In this document: piece by piece, positions 16,790 through 25,551 of the stretch | Layout of the letters: the number at the start of each line of letters is the position of its first letter | Numbering within the stretch: the stretch's first letter is position 1 | Source: Candidatus Acidianus copahuensis | GTDB lineage: Archaea > Thermoproteota > Thermoprotei_A > Sulfolobales > Sulfolobaceae | Length of the DNA: 64,000 bases | NCBI RefSeq assembly: GCF_000632495.1 | Contig: NZ_JFZT01000017.1 | Span: 1-64,000, forward strand | Direction of reading: 5' to 3' | The notes under the pieces: model-generated | What the model was told of the DNA's origin: nothing | Seen by the model: the letters and a program-made list of their open reading frames with translations, nothing else | The model's database searches: none | Translations under genes and position numbers: made by a program

Positions 16790-17575
16790 TTTAATTCCAC
16801 TGAACTACTCTGACATAAAGGTCTGGGCTTTCAGCTTCCTCGTTAACTCTTGTCTTGACCAAGATAGGGAGGTCAACTCTACGGGATCTAAGGTAGTTTT
16901 TACTCTTCACGAATAAAACGTTATGAGAATTAGCTAGATCACGGTCTGCATTATAACATCACCTTTACAGACGAAAGACCTAAACGGGAGAGAAATTTCC
17001 CTTTTTACGTAACCATAACGTGGATAGGTTCTCGAGGAGTTACAGGATTAACCAATTTCACCTCTTTCCCATTGTTCATCTACAACTCGAATATCCTTCT
17101 CGCCAATCTCGTAAAAACCAACGTCAGTAAGTGAAGGTAAAAGAGACTAACAGAACGTGAAACAGGTTACTTAACTTTTTATATCCTCCATAGCCAACGT
17201 GTCATAGTTCTTAGCGTTATACTTCTCTGTCTTGAAGTTAAGTCACAACAGAAGTTCTCTATTGACTCAAAAGTCCTGGTTATTTTTACTTTCGCTTTCT
17301 CAAAGTTTTTAGATCCCTTTACTTTCCTAGGTGGTGATTTGTGAAGTATCTTTAACTTTCCAATAGTTTCTCATGCCTTCTGCGGTTTTCCACGTAATTA
17401 CTGATGTTATGAGTAGCCTATATACACCAACGTTGCTACCAAAGTATTTCTCATTTCTTTCTAACGTGGGAAATTTGTATTCCTCTACAACGTCGGAATA
17501 CTTCCGTGGACATAGATTACCAATTAAAAATAACTTATAAATTGGCGTCAATTCCTCCTTATCTCTTCAGAGAGG
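16790..17575 (-). pseudogene. Decayed tnpB
   Basis: No intact gene lies here, but minus-strand frames carry TnpB landmarks in the right order: RuvC-I region YFGSNVGVYRLLITS (expected G-I-D-V-G; the catalytic Asp is now Asn), GSKNFEKAKVKITRTFE, then VKREISLPFRSFVCKGDVI, equivalent to the zinc-knuckle region, and DPVELTSL near the tail. Several stops and frameshifts separate them. It sits between PINA and hjc and fills the whole 856-base gap from 16744 to 17599. Confidence 0.7.
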
Positions 17576-17599
17576 GTATTCTTGACGTATTCTCGTAAA

Positions 17600-18028
17600 T
17601 TAGAAGAACGTATCTAAAGTTCTACTAAATCTTGCGTCTATATATCTAGATACGCCGTCTATATCGATTCCTGAGGATAGGATATCTTCATCTATTACGT
17701 AATTCCCACTTTCTGTTTTCCTTAATTTTGTAAAGGGGACAAATCGCAGAACTCTAGGCATTTTAACTGCTATAAAGAGCTCTCCCCCACTTTTCCTAGT
17801 GAAATCAAGTATACCTTCCGCTTGATCTCTTGAAATGTAAACCTTTCCTCCCTTTCTGCTCTTAACTTCTATTATTAGAATATATCCTGACTTCATTGCA
17901 ACTATATCAGGAATTGAATCCTTTCTTTTACTTCCACTAGCTGGTGCACGTAATACAGCAAAACCTCTATCACGAAGAAGTGAGACAATTTGCCTCTCTA
18001 CGGCAGAGCCTCTCTTTTTTCTGTTCAC
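17600..18028 (-). CDS. hjc: Holliday-junction resolvase Hjc
   Basis: A 142-aa archaeal resolvase that cuts four-way DNA junctions symmetrically during homologous recombination and fork repair. Nuclease-fold residues match S. solfataricus Hjc offset by one: Glu11 (SAVERQ), Asp41 (SIPDIVA), Glu54 and Lys56 (IIEVKSR), with the RAPASGSKRKD loop (28-37) and Ser31. A basic N-terminal MNRKKRGS is typical. It ends 18 bases from the ilvC stop on the same strand; the ilv genes lie upstream and could supply readthrough. Convergent PINA, with its known Hjc contact in Sulfolobus, is the nearest functional neighbour. Confidence 0.95.
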   Translation of the reverse strand: MNRKKRGSAVERQIVSLLRDRGFAVLRAPASGSKRKDSIPDIVAMKSGYILIIEVKSRKGGKVYISRDQAEGILDFTRKSGGELFIAVKMPRVLRFVPFTKLRKTESGNYVIDEDILSSGIDIDGVSRYIDARFSRTLDTFF

Positions 18029-18045
18029 AAATATATTTTAAAAAA

Positions 18046-19053
18046 TTAAGATTTAGGTTTTCCTCTCTCTATAAGTTCTTTTAATTTTCTACCCGTTTGC
18101 TCCTCTAAACTATTATCTACATCATTCATAAGCTGTTTAAGAGCAGGACTTCCCCGGTTATATTCCTCTATCCATTCATTAGCAAATTCTCCGTTCCTTA
18201 TCCTATCCAAAGCTTCCTTCATCTTCTGCCTTACCTCATCATTTATTACTTCTTTACCTACTCTATACCCTCCATATTTGGCAGTGTCAGATACTGCCTT
18301 TAACATACCAGAGAACCCTTTCTCATAAACTATATCAACAATCATCTTCATTTCATTTATTGTCTCAAAATAAGCTACCTCTGGTTGATACCCAGCTTCT
18401 ACTAAAGTTTGAAATGCCGATCTCATGAGTTCCATTACTCCTCCAACTAGCGTAGTTTGTTCCCCAAATAGATCAGTCTCGGTCTCCTCTTTGAAAGTCG
18501 TCTCAATTACACCTGCTCTCGTTGCACCTATTCCCTTGGCTATAGCTAAAGCCTTTGATAAAGCATTCTTACTGGTGTCTTGTTGTATAGCAACTAGTGC
18601 TGGTACTCCTCCACCTTTAACGTAGAAATCTCTAACTGTTGGGCCAGGTCCCTTAGGAGCAATCATATAGACGTCAACAAAATTAGGAGGTTCTATTAGC
18701 TTATAGTGTATATTAAATCCATGAGCAAAGACTAAATCCATTCCTTCCCTAAGGTATGGTTGCACCTTCTCTCTATATACTAGTCTCTGAGCCATATCTG
18801 GTACAAGGAAGATAACAATATCAGCTTTCTTTACTGCATCCTCAGTGCTTACTGGTTCAAATCCGTCCTTTTTTGCCTGTTCCCATGATCTTCCTTGTCT
18901 TTCTAAACCTACAACTACGTCTAATCCGCTATCTCTAAGATTTAATGCCCACGCTCTTCCTTGACTTCCATAGCCTAATACTGCTATTCTTTTTCCCATT
19001 ATAGGGTTTAGACTTGTTTCCTGTTCAGTGTATATCTTGGCTATATTTATCAC
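18046..19053 (-). CDS. ilvC: Ketol-acid reductoisomerase
   Basis: A 335-aa enzyme of valine, leucine and isoleucine synthesis that isomerises and reduces acetolactate or acetohydroxybutyrate. The N-terminal Rossmann motif GYGSQGRAWALNLRDSG (28-44), the GLERQGRSW phosphate-binding region, and the C-terminal helical domain with DLFGEQTTLVGG and YFETINEMK metal/substrate ligands are all present. It is a class I (short) enzyme. The GTG start at 19053 has a GGGGTGAT-type site before it and overlaps the ilvN end by 29 nt, so ilvB-ilvN-ilvC form one tightly coupled operon. Confidence 0.96.
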   Translation of the reverse strand: MINIAKIYTEQETSLNPIMGKRIAVLGYGSQGRAWALNLRDSGLDVVVGLERQGRSWEQAKKDGFEPVSTEDAVKKADIVIFLVPDMAQRLVYREKVQPYLREGMDLVFAHGFNIHYKLIEPPNFVDVYMIAPKGPGPTVRDFYVKGGGVPALVAIQQDTSKNALSKALAIAKGIGATRAGVIETTFKEETETDLFGEQTTLVGGVMELMRSAFQTLVEAGYQPEVAYFETINEMKMIVDIVYEKGFSGMLKAVSDTAKYGGYRVGKEVINDEVRQKMKEALDRIRNGEFANEWIEEYNRGSPALKQLMNDVDNSLEEQTGRKLKELIERGKPKS

Positions 19054-19405
19054 CCCAACTGTAGGTAGTTATCTTATTATAAACTGGTACAAAAATTACC
19101 ATGCTTCCACTATCTGTAATCCGACCTTTATTATCTACGGAAATTGAAGTTACCTCAGCATCTTCCAGGACTTCTATTTTTTCTACATCAACCATCTTGC
19201 TTGCATTTATTATTGCGAGATAAGTGTTCTTTGTATCTTTAATTCCAAGATAAACTTCATACAAGCCGTCATCAGTAATTCTTCTAGCATTTACCCAGTC
19301 TATGTCAACCCAAAGCTTCCTGAAGTTTCCCATAATCCTTTCTAGGAAGCCTGGGTCCCTATAATATCCAGTTATTTTAACTACCTTTTCTCGGGTCACT
19401 GACAA
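19025..19405 (-). CDS. ilvN: Acetolactate synthase small-subunit-like protein
   Basis: A 126-aa protein between ilvB and ilvC, overlapping both (29 nt each). It is the size of a small regulatory subunit with an ACT-like beta-alpha-beta start (VVKITGYYRDPGFLERIMGNFR, with DPGFLERI as the effector-facing loop), but it lacks a well conserved N-x-x-G-V-L core seen in bacterial IlvN, and only the position and size make the call firm. It probably modulates the large subunit or gives feedback control by branched-chain amino acids. The start is TTG with GGTGA just upstream; GTG two codons later is an alternative. Confidence 0.75.
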   Translation of the reverse strand: MSVTREKVVKITGYYRDPGFLERIMGNFRKLWVDIDWVNARRITDDGLYEVYLGIKDTKNTYLAIINASKMVDVEKIEVLEDAEVTSISVDNKGRITDSGSMVIFVPVYNKITTYSWGDKYSQDIH

Positions 19406-21095
19406 TCACCTGACTTAATTTTCCACCTGGAGGCAGAGTTGGTAGGGCTAATTCATTTTTATCTATAGGCAATCTAATTACAGCAGGTATATTTTCCTTA
19501 ATTGCAATCTTAATAGACTTTTCTATTTCCTCATAACTATCTGCGTTAAAACCTAAAGCGCCAAAGGCTTCAGCGTATTTGATTAGATCAGGGGATGGTC
19601 CATAATCTACTCCGACAACTCTTCTATTCTGGAATAAGTCTTGAACTTGTCTTACCAGACCCAACGCTCTATTATCGAATATAATAGAAATTATAGGTAT
19701 ATGTTCGTCTACCGCTGTCGCAAGATTATTTCCAGTCATAAGGAATGATCCATCTCCGTCTAAGTCAACAACTACCTTGTTAGGTCGAGCCATCTTAGCT
19801 CCTATTGCGGCAGGTAATCCGAACCCCATAGTTCCCATTCCAGTAGATGATATAAACGTTCTAGGTTCTAGGACTTCCCAAAAGACCTCCGCCCACATCT
19901 GATGTTGCCCCACTCCAGTAGTTACTATTGAATCTCTTGGAATAGCATTTCTTATTGTCTTTAACGCTTTCCAGGGCTTAATTTTTCCTGGTTCATCCGG
20001 ATAATAGAACTGCGAGTAATAATCCTTTAGTTCCTTAACTCTCTTCATCCATCCAGAATGATCCTTCTTTGCTCCGATCTTGATTACTGCCTCAAGGATT
20101 TGTCTTAGAATATCTTTAGCATTACCATATAGCGCATAGTCTACCTTAAACGCTCTTTCTCCATCAGTAGGATCAATGTTAATCATTATAAACTTCTTAC
20201 CAGTTTCTATCATTTCATCATATGAGGTAAACGTTCTATCGCTTAGTCTACCTCCCACTATTAACATAACATCAGATTCTAGTCCGACCATCGACGCCTC
20301 AGCTCTACCATAATATCCCATTGCTCCTACGTAAAGCGGATGATCTGCAGGTATTGCGCTCTTCCCTGGTAAAGTTGTAACTATAGGTGATATTAGCGTT
20401 TCTGCTAGTTTCAGAACTTCAGGGGTAGATCCTGACCATATAACGCCTGTACCTGCAAGAATTACTGGTCTTTCGGCATTTACTAGTATTTCAGCTACTT
20501 TTTTAATTAGGATAGGTTCAACATTTGACTTGAATGGTCTAAATCCCCTTACCGTAGGTTTCTCAGGCCATTTCACATCATCTAATTTCTCTAGTTGAAC
20601 GTCTCTTGGAATATCTACGACCACTGGCCCAGGTCTACCTGTAGATGATATGTAAAACGCATTCTTTATCCATTCGGGTATTTCCATTATGTTCTTTAGC
20701 TGAACAACGTATTTTGCTGCATTAGCAAATATTCCTGGTGTATCCGCCTCTTGAAATGCCATTTTTCCTATTACTGGTCTGACAACTTGACCGGTTATTG
20801 CTATTACTGGAGAGCTATCCCAATATGCGGTTACCATTCCTGTAACTAGATTTGTAGCTCCAGGTCCAGACGTTGCTGTACAAACTCCAGGAAAGCCGGA
20901 AGCCCTTGCAAATCCATCAGCAGCATGAGCAGCGGCCTGTTCGTGTCTCATTAATACATGTCTAAGTTCACCATTTTGCAAATCCTCAAGGAATGCGTCA
21001 TAGAAGGGCATATTGGTCAATCCTGGTATACCGAATATTACTTTAACCCCTTCTCTTTTTAGTGAATCTACTATTAGTCTAGCACCTGTAGGCAT
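19377..21095 (-). CDS. ilvB: Acetolactate synthase large subunit
   Basis: A 572-aa thiamine-diphosphate enzyme that condenses two pyruvates to acetolactate, or pyruvate with 2-oxobutyrate. The catalytic glutamate is Glu52 in RHEQAAAHAADG, FGIPG is at 21-25, the central FAD-type domain spans ~190-340, and the ThDP motif runs GDGS (447-450) to Asn456. Length and motifs are those of IlvB/IlvI. ATG at 21095 is followed by MPTGARLIVDSLKREGVKVIFG. It is the first gene of the ilvBNC operon; the 230 bases upstream of it hold no gene and should contain the operon promoter. Confidence 0.95.
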   Translation of the reverse strand: MPTGARLIVDSLKREGVKVIFGIPGLTNMPFYDAFLEDLQNGELRHVLMRHEQAAAHAADGFARASGFPGVCTATSGPGATNLVTGMVTAYWDSSPVIAITGQVVRPVIGKMAFQEADTPGIFANAAKYVVQLKNIMEIPEWIKNAFYISSTGRPGPVVVDIPRDVQLEKLDDVKWPEKPTVRGFRPFKSNVEPILIKKVAEILVNAERPVILAGTGVIWSGSTPEVLKLAETLISPIVTTLPGKSAIPADHPLYVGAMGYYGRAEASMVGLESDVMLIVGGRLSDRTFTSYDEMIETGKKFIMINIDPTDGERAFKVDYALYGNAKDILRQILEAVIKIGAKKDHSGWMKRVKELKDYYSQFYYPDEPGKIKPWKALKTIRNAIPRDSIVTTGVGQHQMWAEVFWEVLEPRTFISSTGMGTMGFGLPAAIGAKMARPNKVVVDLDGDGSFLMTGNNLATAVDEHIPIISIIFDNRALGLVRQVQDLFQNRRVVGVDYGPSPDLIKYAEAFGALGFNADSYEEIEKSIKIAIKENIPAVIRLPIDKNELALPTLPPGGKLSQVIVSDPRKGS

Positions 21096-21325
21096 TATCT
21101 TTCACCTTTAATTCCTTTTCTTGAGCAAAAGTAGATTTCATTCTCTTCACATAGATTATTTTTGAGAAATTTATTCGACTTGGAGGGTATAGCCACCTTT
21201 CATCCTTTTTCCCAGCTATTCATAAACGCCGAATTATTTTTAAACTTTTTTATTTGCTTGTACAGAGGAGGGAGGCAATATATAAAATATTTAGCGAAAC
21301 AAGATGAGTTAATTTTAAAAGTAGT

Positions 21326-21813
21326 TTAGTTTATGAAGCTGAAAATTTCCTTATGGTCGTGTATGTCCTTCCACATTTCAACACATTTTACATTACCTAG
21401 ATATAACCAGACATTTCCAAAATGTATTCTTCTATCGTCGACAAAGAGAACTTCTTCAGGCTTTATAATAATATTTTTTTCGTATCTAAGATTGTTAAGA
21501 ATTTCAGTAATCATGATAAACTTGAACGGATAATCTCTAGATATTATTATATCAAAATATTTTTCTAGTTCAAGGGCTTTTAGAACTGCGGTTGTCTTAT
21601 GAGGAAAATTCCAAGTAGCCATTCCAACTATAATTCCCCTTTTTTTAATTCTTTTAATGTTTCTTTAACTGATGGGAAGAGTGTTAGTTTGTTTCCATTA
21701 GAGTCCTCTACCTGTGTCTCATTTATAACTTTAAGTGGTTCTTCAAATTCTGAGATATTGTAATGATCCCATAAGGTCTTATCTGCGTCAAATATTACTG
21801 TCTTTATCATCAA
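21326..21813 (-). pseudogene. MDP-1-like HAD phosphatase, split by a -1 frame change at an A7 run
   Basis: Two adjoining frames together make one HAD-superfamily phosphatase of the magnesium-dependent phosphatase-1 type. The first (21813 to 21628) has the catalytic FDADKT motif (Asp9, Asp11) and FPSVKETLKELKKGEL then stop; the second (from ~21636 to 21326) continues with VGMATWNF, HKTTAVLKALEL and the C-terminal PEEVLFVDDRR motif. A -1 shift at A7 (plus-strand T7 at 21640-21646; TTA AAA AAA GGG) joins them as ELKKRGIIVGMATWN. The start overlaps the GTPase stop by 4 nt. Recoding, decay and a homopolymer error are all possible. Confidence 0.72.
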
Positions 21814-22586
21814 TACTGAGAAGAAGGAAGCATATAATAAATTATCTTCCCATCATGATAATCCCTTATAAGTTGCCTTGCAGCCTCCTCAATAAGTGGT
21901 TCTTTATCCTTTTTATATATCCATCCCCTTTTTACAGCAATTTTTTTGAGAAGATCAATCCCATCAGAAAATTCTATCTTGTACACTCTTGATAATTCCT
22001 TAGAGTTAAAAGCTAATATTTTTTCAATAAGCATCAACGCAACTTTTACTGGATCTTCGATTTTTTCTACTGGGTATCCTCTTATTGCTCTCTCAAATAG
22101 ACTACCATCTGGTGGTATTACACCCGGCGTATCCCAGGCATAAATTTTGTTATCTATTCTGAACTTTTGAATAGATTTTGTAAATCCATAACTCATTGGA
22201 TGGGCAGAAGTAGATGCAGAGTGTTTTCCTTTTAAAGCGTTAATTATAGAGGACTTACCAGTTTTTGGATATCCGATTAGGCATATTGTTCCCTCATTTC
22301 CTTTAAGTGCTTCTTTTATTTCATGTCTCAAGATTGTTGTCCCTTGATGAAGAGTCGCGGCTATATATATTGTTCTAATACCTTCATTAGAGAACTTTGC
22401 TTTCCACTTATCAAGAATTTCCTTAGGAACGAGATCTCCCTTATTTATCACAATTATAATCTTTTTGCCTTTTTTTGCTGAGTAACTTTCGATTTTCCTG
22501 GACCTGGTAAGTAAAGGTTCTCTAGCATCAACTACCTCTACAACTACGTCGGATCTTGATATTGCATTAATTACATCCCAGAGCAT
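21810..22586 (-). CDS. Circularly permuted GTPase (YlqF/RbgA-YawG family)
   Basis: A 258-aa GTPase in which the G motifs run in the order G4-G1-G3: NKGD (48-51), GYPKTGKS (105-112), then WDTPG (151-155). This order marks the YRG family, whose bacterial members act in late large-ribosomal-subunit assembly. A DAREPLLTRS segment (20-29) and the GNEGTICLIGYP region are typical. The C-terminal part (about 190-258) is a basic helical domain. ATG at 22586, with a shared 34-bp divergent promoter region toward the gene at 22621. The ribosome-assembly role is known for relatives, inferred here. Confidence 0.9.
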   Translation of the reverse strand: MLWDVINAISRSDVVVEVVDAREPLLTRSRKIESYSAKKGKKIIIVINKGDLVPKEILDKWKAKFSNEGIRTIYIAATLHQGTTILRHEIKEALKGNEGTICLIGYPKTGKSSIINALKGKHSASTSAHPMSYGFTKSIQKFRIDNKIYAWDTPGVIPPDGSLFERAIRGYPVEKIEDPVKVALMLIEKILAFNSKELSRVYKIEFSDGIDLLKKIAVKRGWIYKKDKEPLIEEAARQLIRDYHDGKIIYYMLPSSQY

Positions 22587-22620
22587 TCACTTTTATTTAT
22601 AGTAGGTTCCTATTTTAATT

Positions 22621-23562
22621 ATGCCTATTGGAAAGCTAGCGGTATTTGATGAAGGCTTTACTGACGGAAGCTTAGAATATTCGTCAGCCGTAAAAATGCA
22701 AAAGCTCGAGAATTTGAGTAAAGAATTAGAGCATATATTTTATGCTGAATATAAGCCAAGTAAAGCCTACATCGTTATTGTAACAGAAACAAAAAATCAG
22801 TTTGCTAAATGGAGACTTTGGCTTAATAATTTCTCTATAACAAAGGAGTTTAAACCTAATGAAGATATTCTAATGAATGGAAATTTTCTAAACCTTCATG
22901 TCTTTGATGTCTCTCCATTTGTGCAAAAAGGGAAAAATCAGCTTGTAGTTTCTAGGATGTCTAACGAACCAATTTACGTTCATTTAATTAGTACGGCAAC
23001 CTTATACGAGGTATCAGGATTTAGAACTGAATACACACTAGGTGCAGGAGTTTTAGCTCTGAAGCCATATGAATCTATAAAACTTTCTGGAAAAGAAAAT
23101 AACTATATTGTTGTACGGATTCCACTGAAATCTAAGCTAATAGTCGAAGGAAGTAAAAATACGTTAGAAATGGAAGGAAACTCAGACGGAGAAGAAATTG
23201 AAATACCAGGAGAAGTATTTATTCGTCATGAAGGCAAAGTTAAGGATCCTGCTTTAATTTACTTGCATTATACCTCAAGAGAGTCAACTCCAAAAATAGA
23301 CATAGAAGCTAATAGTAGAGTTGAAAATCTTTTACTTAACATAAGCATAGTTAATAAGAGTGAAATTGGCTTAGATAGAGTCTTGGTCAATGTTATGCTT
23401 AATGGTATCACAATTTACTTTAAGAGCGTTGAAAATGTAAAAGATGGGGACTCATTAAATTTATCTTTCCCTTTAAATCAAAGGAAAGGTAATCTTCATT
23501 TAAGAGTAGTAGGAATAAAGGCTGGCGTAAGAAAAATATTAGATAAGGATGTGGAGTGGTAG
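22621..23562 (+). CDS. Unrecognised beta-rich 313-aa protein
   Basis: No family is recognised. The sequence alternates short strands throughout, with two parts visible: about 1-165 (KAYIVIVTETKNQ, LNLHVFDVSPF) and about 170-313, a likely immunoglobulin-like or CARDB-like region (IDIEANSRVENLLLNISIVNKSE). There is no signal peptide or membrane helix, so it appears cytoplasmic. The ATG is ~26 nt after CTTTTATTTATA, a good TATA box, giving a leaderless mRNA divergent from the GTPase. It overlaps the convergent UbiA gene by 24 bases. Confidence 0.6.
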   Translation: MPIGKLAVFDEGFTDGSLEYSSAVKMQKLENLSKELEHIFYAEYKPSKAYIVIVTETKNQFAKWRLWLNNFSITKEFKPNEDILMNGNFLNLHVFDVSPFVQKGKNQLVVSRMSNEPIYVHLISTATLYEVSGFRTEYTLGAGVLALKPYESIKLSGKENNYIVVRIPLKSKLIVEGSKNTLEMEGNSDGEEIEIPGEVFIRHEGKVKDPALIYLHYTSRESTPKIDIEANSRVENLLLNISIVNKSEIGLDRVLVNVMLNGITIYFKSVENVKDGDSLNLSFPLNQRKGNLHLRVVGIKAGVRKILDKDVEW

Positions 23563-24381
23563 GCTCCCCAAGGCAAATGCGGTTATTCCTATAAAAGCCG
23601 ACCACTTAAGATATTCTCGGCCCTTAGATCCTCCTTTTATTGACGTTTCACTAAAAATCGACAATAGAATGAAATAAACGAACGGAATAAGTAGAATCAA
23701 GTACATAATATTAAATCCTAGGAATAGAGGTAAGGGGGAAATAACTAGTATAAGAATCAGTATTATACGAGATATTTTCCACGTGTCCCTTACGCCTATT
23801 GTTGTGGCTAGCGTCTTAACTCCGTATGCCTTATCTCCTTCATAATCCTCTATTCCCTTAATAAATTCTCTACCTAAAGTTAAAAGAAAAGAATAAGCAG
23901 TTGGAACTATAACTCTTTCAAGCCAATCTCCAGAGAAGTAGGTAATGCCACCGTAGAAAATTGAGAGTGCGGTAGTAGTAGCAACTATAATATTACCACT
24001 TAAACCTTCTCTCTTTAATGTCTTTGCGTAATAATATAACGCTAATGACGTAATAGTCGCGATTATGACTTCGAAGTACCCAAGAGTAATCGATATTATA
24101 GTGCCAGAAATCATTAGACCATAAGAGAGGATAATAGCTCTTCGCAAGCTTATTTTTCCAGAGGGGAGAGGTCTATCTGGCTTATTTATTTTATCTATTT
24201 CGACATCAAACACATCGTTTATAGCATATCCACCTGCAGCTACAAGTGATACTACAATCATTGAAATAGCAAGTCTTTCAACACTAATTTCCCAGAATGA
24301 TGCTACCAAGTATCCCATAAGATCTCCTATAGCTGCACCTATCACGTTATGAACTCTAATCAACCTTAGGTATGGATTCAC
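23539..24381 (-). CDS. ubiA: UbiA-family prenyltransferase, probable digeranylgeranylglyceryl phosphate synthase
   Basis: A 280-aa membrane enzyme with ~8-9 helices. The first Asp-rich motif is NDVFDVEID (55-63) and the second is in GIEDYEGDKAYG in the middle of the chain; RPLPSG (70-75) is characteristic. In archaea this subgroup makes 2,3-di-O-geranylgeranylglyceryl phosphate, the second ether bond of membrane lipids. Length and the LRLIRVHNVIG start fit that role. Other UbiA members (quinone or heme-type) are less likely but cannot be excluded. ATG at 24381; divergent from the small protein at 24475. Confidence 0.85.
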   Translation of the reverse strand: MNPYLRLIRVHNVIGAAIGDLMGYLVASFWEISVERLAISMIVVSLVAAGGYAINDVFDVEIDKINKPDRPLPSGKISLRRAIILSYGLMISGTIISITLGYFEVIIATITSLALYYYAKTLKREGLSGNIIVATTTALSIFYGGITYFSGDWLERVIVPTAYSFLLTLGREFIKGIEDYEGDKAYGVKTLATTIGVRDTWKISRIILILILVISPLPLFLGFNIMYLILLIPFVYFILLSIFSETSIKGGSKGREYLKWSAFIGITAFALGSLPLHILI

Positions 24382-24474
24382 GGAGGACTTACTCTACTCA
24401 CTAAATAAATTTTACTTGGACCTTCCTCTTTATACGCTTACTAATTTTTTAAAGATGAGAGTTTAAAGTTATAT

Positions 24475-24672
24475 ATGGCAAGCGAAAAGGAGATAGCTAC
24501 TGCAGAAAACTACTTTAAAACTTATCTCTCTGTTGGAGAGATAACGGCGATTAGAGACTTAAAAGGACGAGGTATTAAAGAGCCAGAGAAGGTAATACTT
24601 GACTTGATGGAGAAGGGTATCATTGAGAAGGGAGAAGGATGTTACAATTTAGTGAGGAAGAAGGAGAAGTGA
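24475..24672 (+). CDS. Small winged-helix-like protein
   Basis: A 65-aa protein with pattern helix (EIATAENYFKTYL), helix (VGEITAIRDLK), helix (PEKVILDLMEKGIIEKG) and a short closing strand (GCYNLVRK). That is a compact winged-helix-like fold, as in small DNA- or protein-binding archaeal proteins. No specific family assigned. ATG lies ~25 nt after TTTAAAGTTATATATGG, a TATA-type region, so a leaderless mRNA is likely. The 3' end overlaps the FAD reductase gene by 24 bases in convergent orientation. Confidence 0.6.
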   Translation: MASEKEIATAENYFKTYLSVGEITAIRDLKGRGIKEPEKVILDLMEKGIIEKGEGCYNLVRKKEK

Positions 24673-25551
24673 GTGGAAATCGAATTCCTTTTCCGCTATT
24701 ATTGTTTTTTCATTAAGTAGGGTAGAAATTGTTATCCAGAAGTGCCAAGTTTTTTCAAGAAATGAACTAATGTAATATTGTCTATTTACTTCTTTCTTTA
24801 ATTTTTGAAAAGTTTGTTGATAATCTTTTGCATTCAATAGCTCAGCTATTCCAAATATACCACCTCCAGTAAAAGTTTTAATTATACCAGTTCTATCACC
24901 ATAACACTTTACCTCGCACTCTTTAGGTCTAACCCTTGGTATTACTCCTCCATGAATTCCTATTATTTTCCTGCTAACCTTGGGTAGGAAAAGTCTCGGA
25001 TCTCTATAAGACATTGATCCTACTAATGTCTTGTCTGGTAATGGTACGATCCATGAGAATCCTCCGGCATTTTCCGAATCTAGATATACTTCTATTATAG
25101 ATGAGTCTAAAGGTTCAGTCTCTAGCTCCACCGCTTTTACCCATTTGGCCTTACCTTTCCAACCTGACGCATCTATAACTTCTCCATAGTATTTTTGTGA
25201 ACCCACTAAAACCTCGTTTTTTCCCTTTATTATGGCATCTACTGGTCTTATAACTTTTAAGTTACTATCTAGCCATTTCTCAAGTTTTTCTCTATTTAAC
25301 CTAATTACATCTGTCTTAATGATAAGCGTAGATTTTTCTTTACCATTTTTCAAGGTTTTTATTTTAATTTCCTTGAACTCCGCATCAATAAATTCTTTAG
25401 AGACCCCTAACTGAGAAAAAGTCGAGCGACTTATAATTCCTGTGCATTTTTTTCCTGGGAATCTCTTTCTGTCAAAAATTAAGGAATCTCCAAACTTATA
25501 TCCAGCTAGTAATCCAGCGAGGCCTCCTCCAACTATTAGAATTCCGATGAT
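24649..25551 (-). CDS. FAD-dependent reductase (geranylgeranyl reductase-like), start codon unclear
   Basis: An open frame of ~300 codons of the FAD-dependent geranylgeranyl-reductase/PHBH type, which in archaea saturates the isoprenoid chains of lipids; function inferred. The dinucleotide motif LIVGGGLAGLLAG lies at its beginning, with VIDASGWKGK and GDRTGIIKTFTGGGIFG further on. Between the stop at 25552-25554 and residue ~65 there is no ATG, GTG or TTG; the first in-frame candidate (TTG at 25353) is too late as it would drop the FAD motif. ATT at 25540-25542 or the two ATC codons before it are the possible starts. It overlaps the end of the SAM-decarboxylase gene and shares its transcript. 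Confidence 0.7.
   Translation of the reverse strand: MIGILIVGGGLAGLLAGYKFGDSLIFDRKRFPGKKCTGIISRSTFSQLGVSKEFIDAEFKEIKIKTLKNGKEKSTLIIKTDVIRLNREKLEKWLDSNLKVIRPVDAIIKGKNEVLVGSQKYYGEVIDASGWKGKAKWVKAVELETEPLDSSIIEVYLDSENAGGFSWIVPLPDKTLVGSMSYRDPRLFLPKVSRKIIGIHGGVIPRVRPKECEVKCYGDRTGIIKTFTGGGIFGIAELLNAKDYQQTFQKLKKEVNRQYYISSFLEKTWHFWITISTLLNEKTIIAEKEFDFHSLLLLPH

Noticed and set aside
17327..17551. A 74-aa minus-strand frame as an independent protein
   Set aside because: It contains the RuvC-I region of the decayed tnpB (YFGSNVGV) and is a fragment of that pseudogene.
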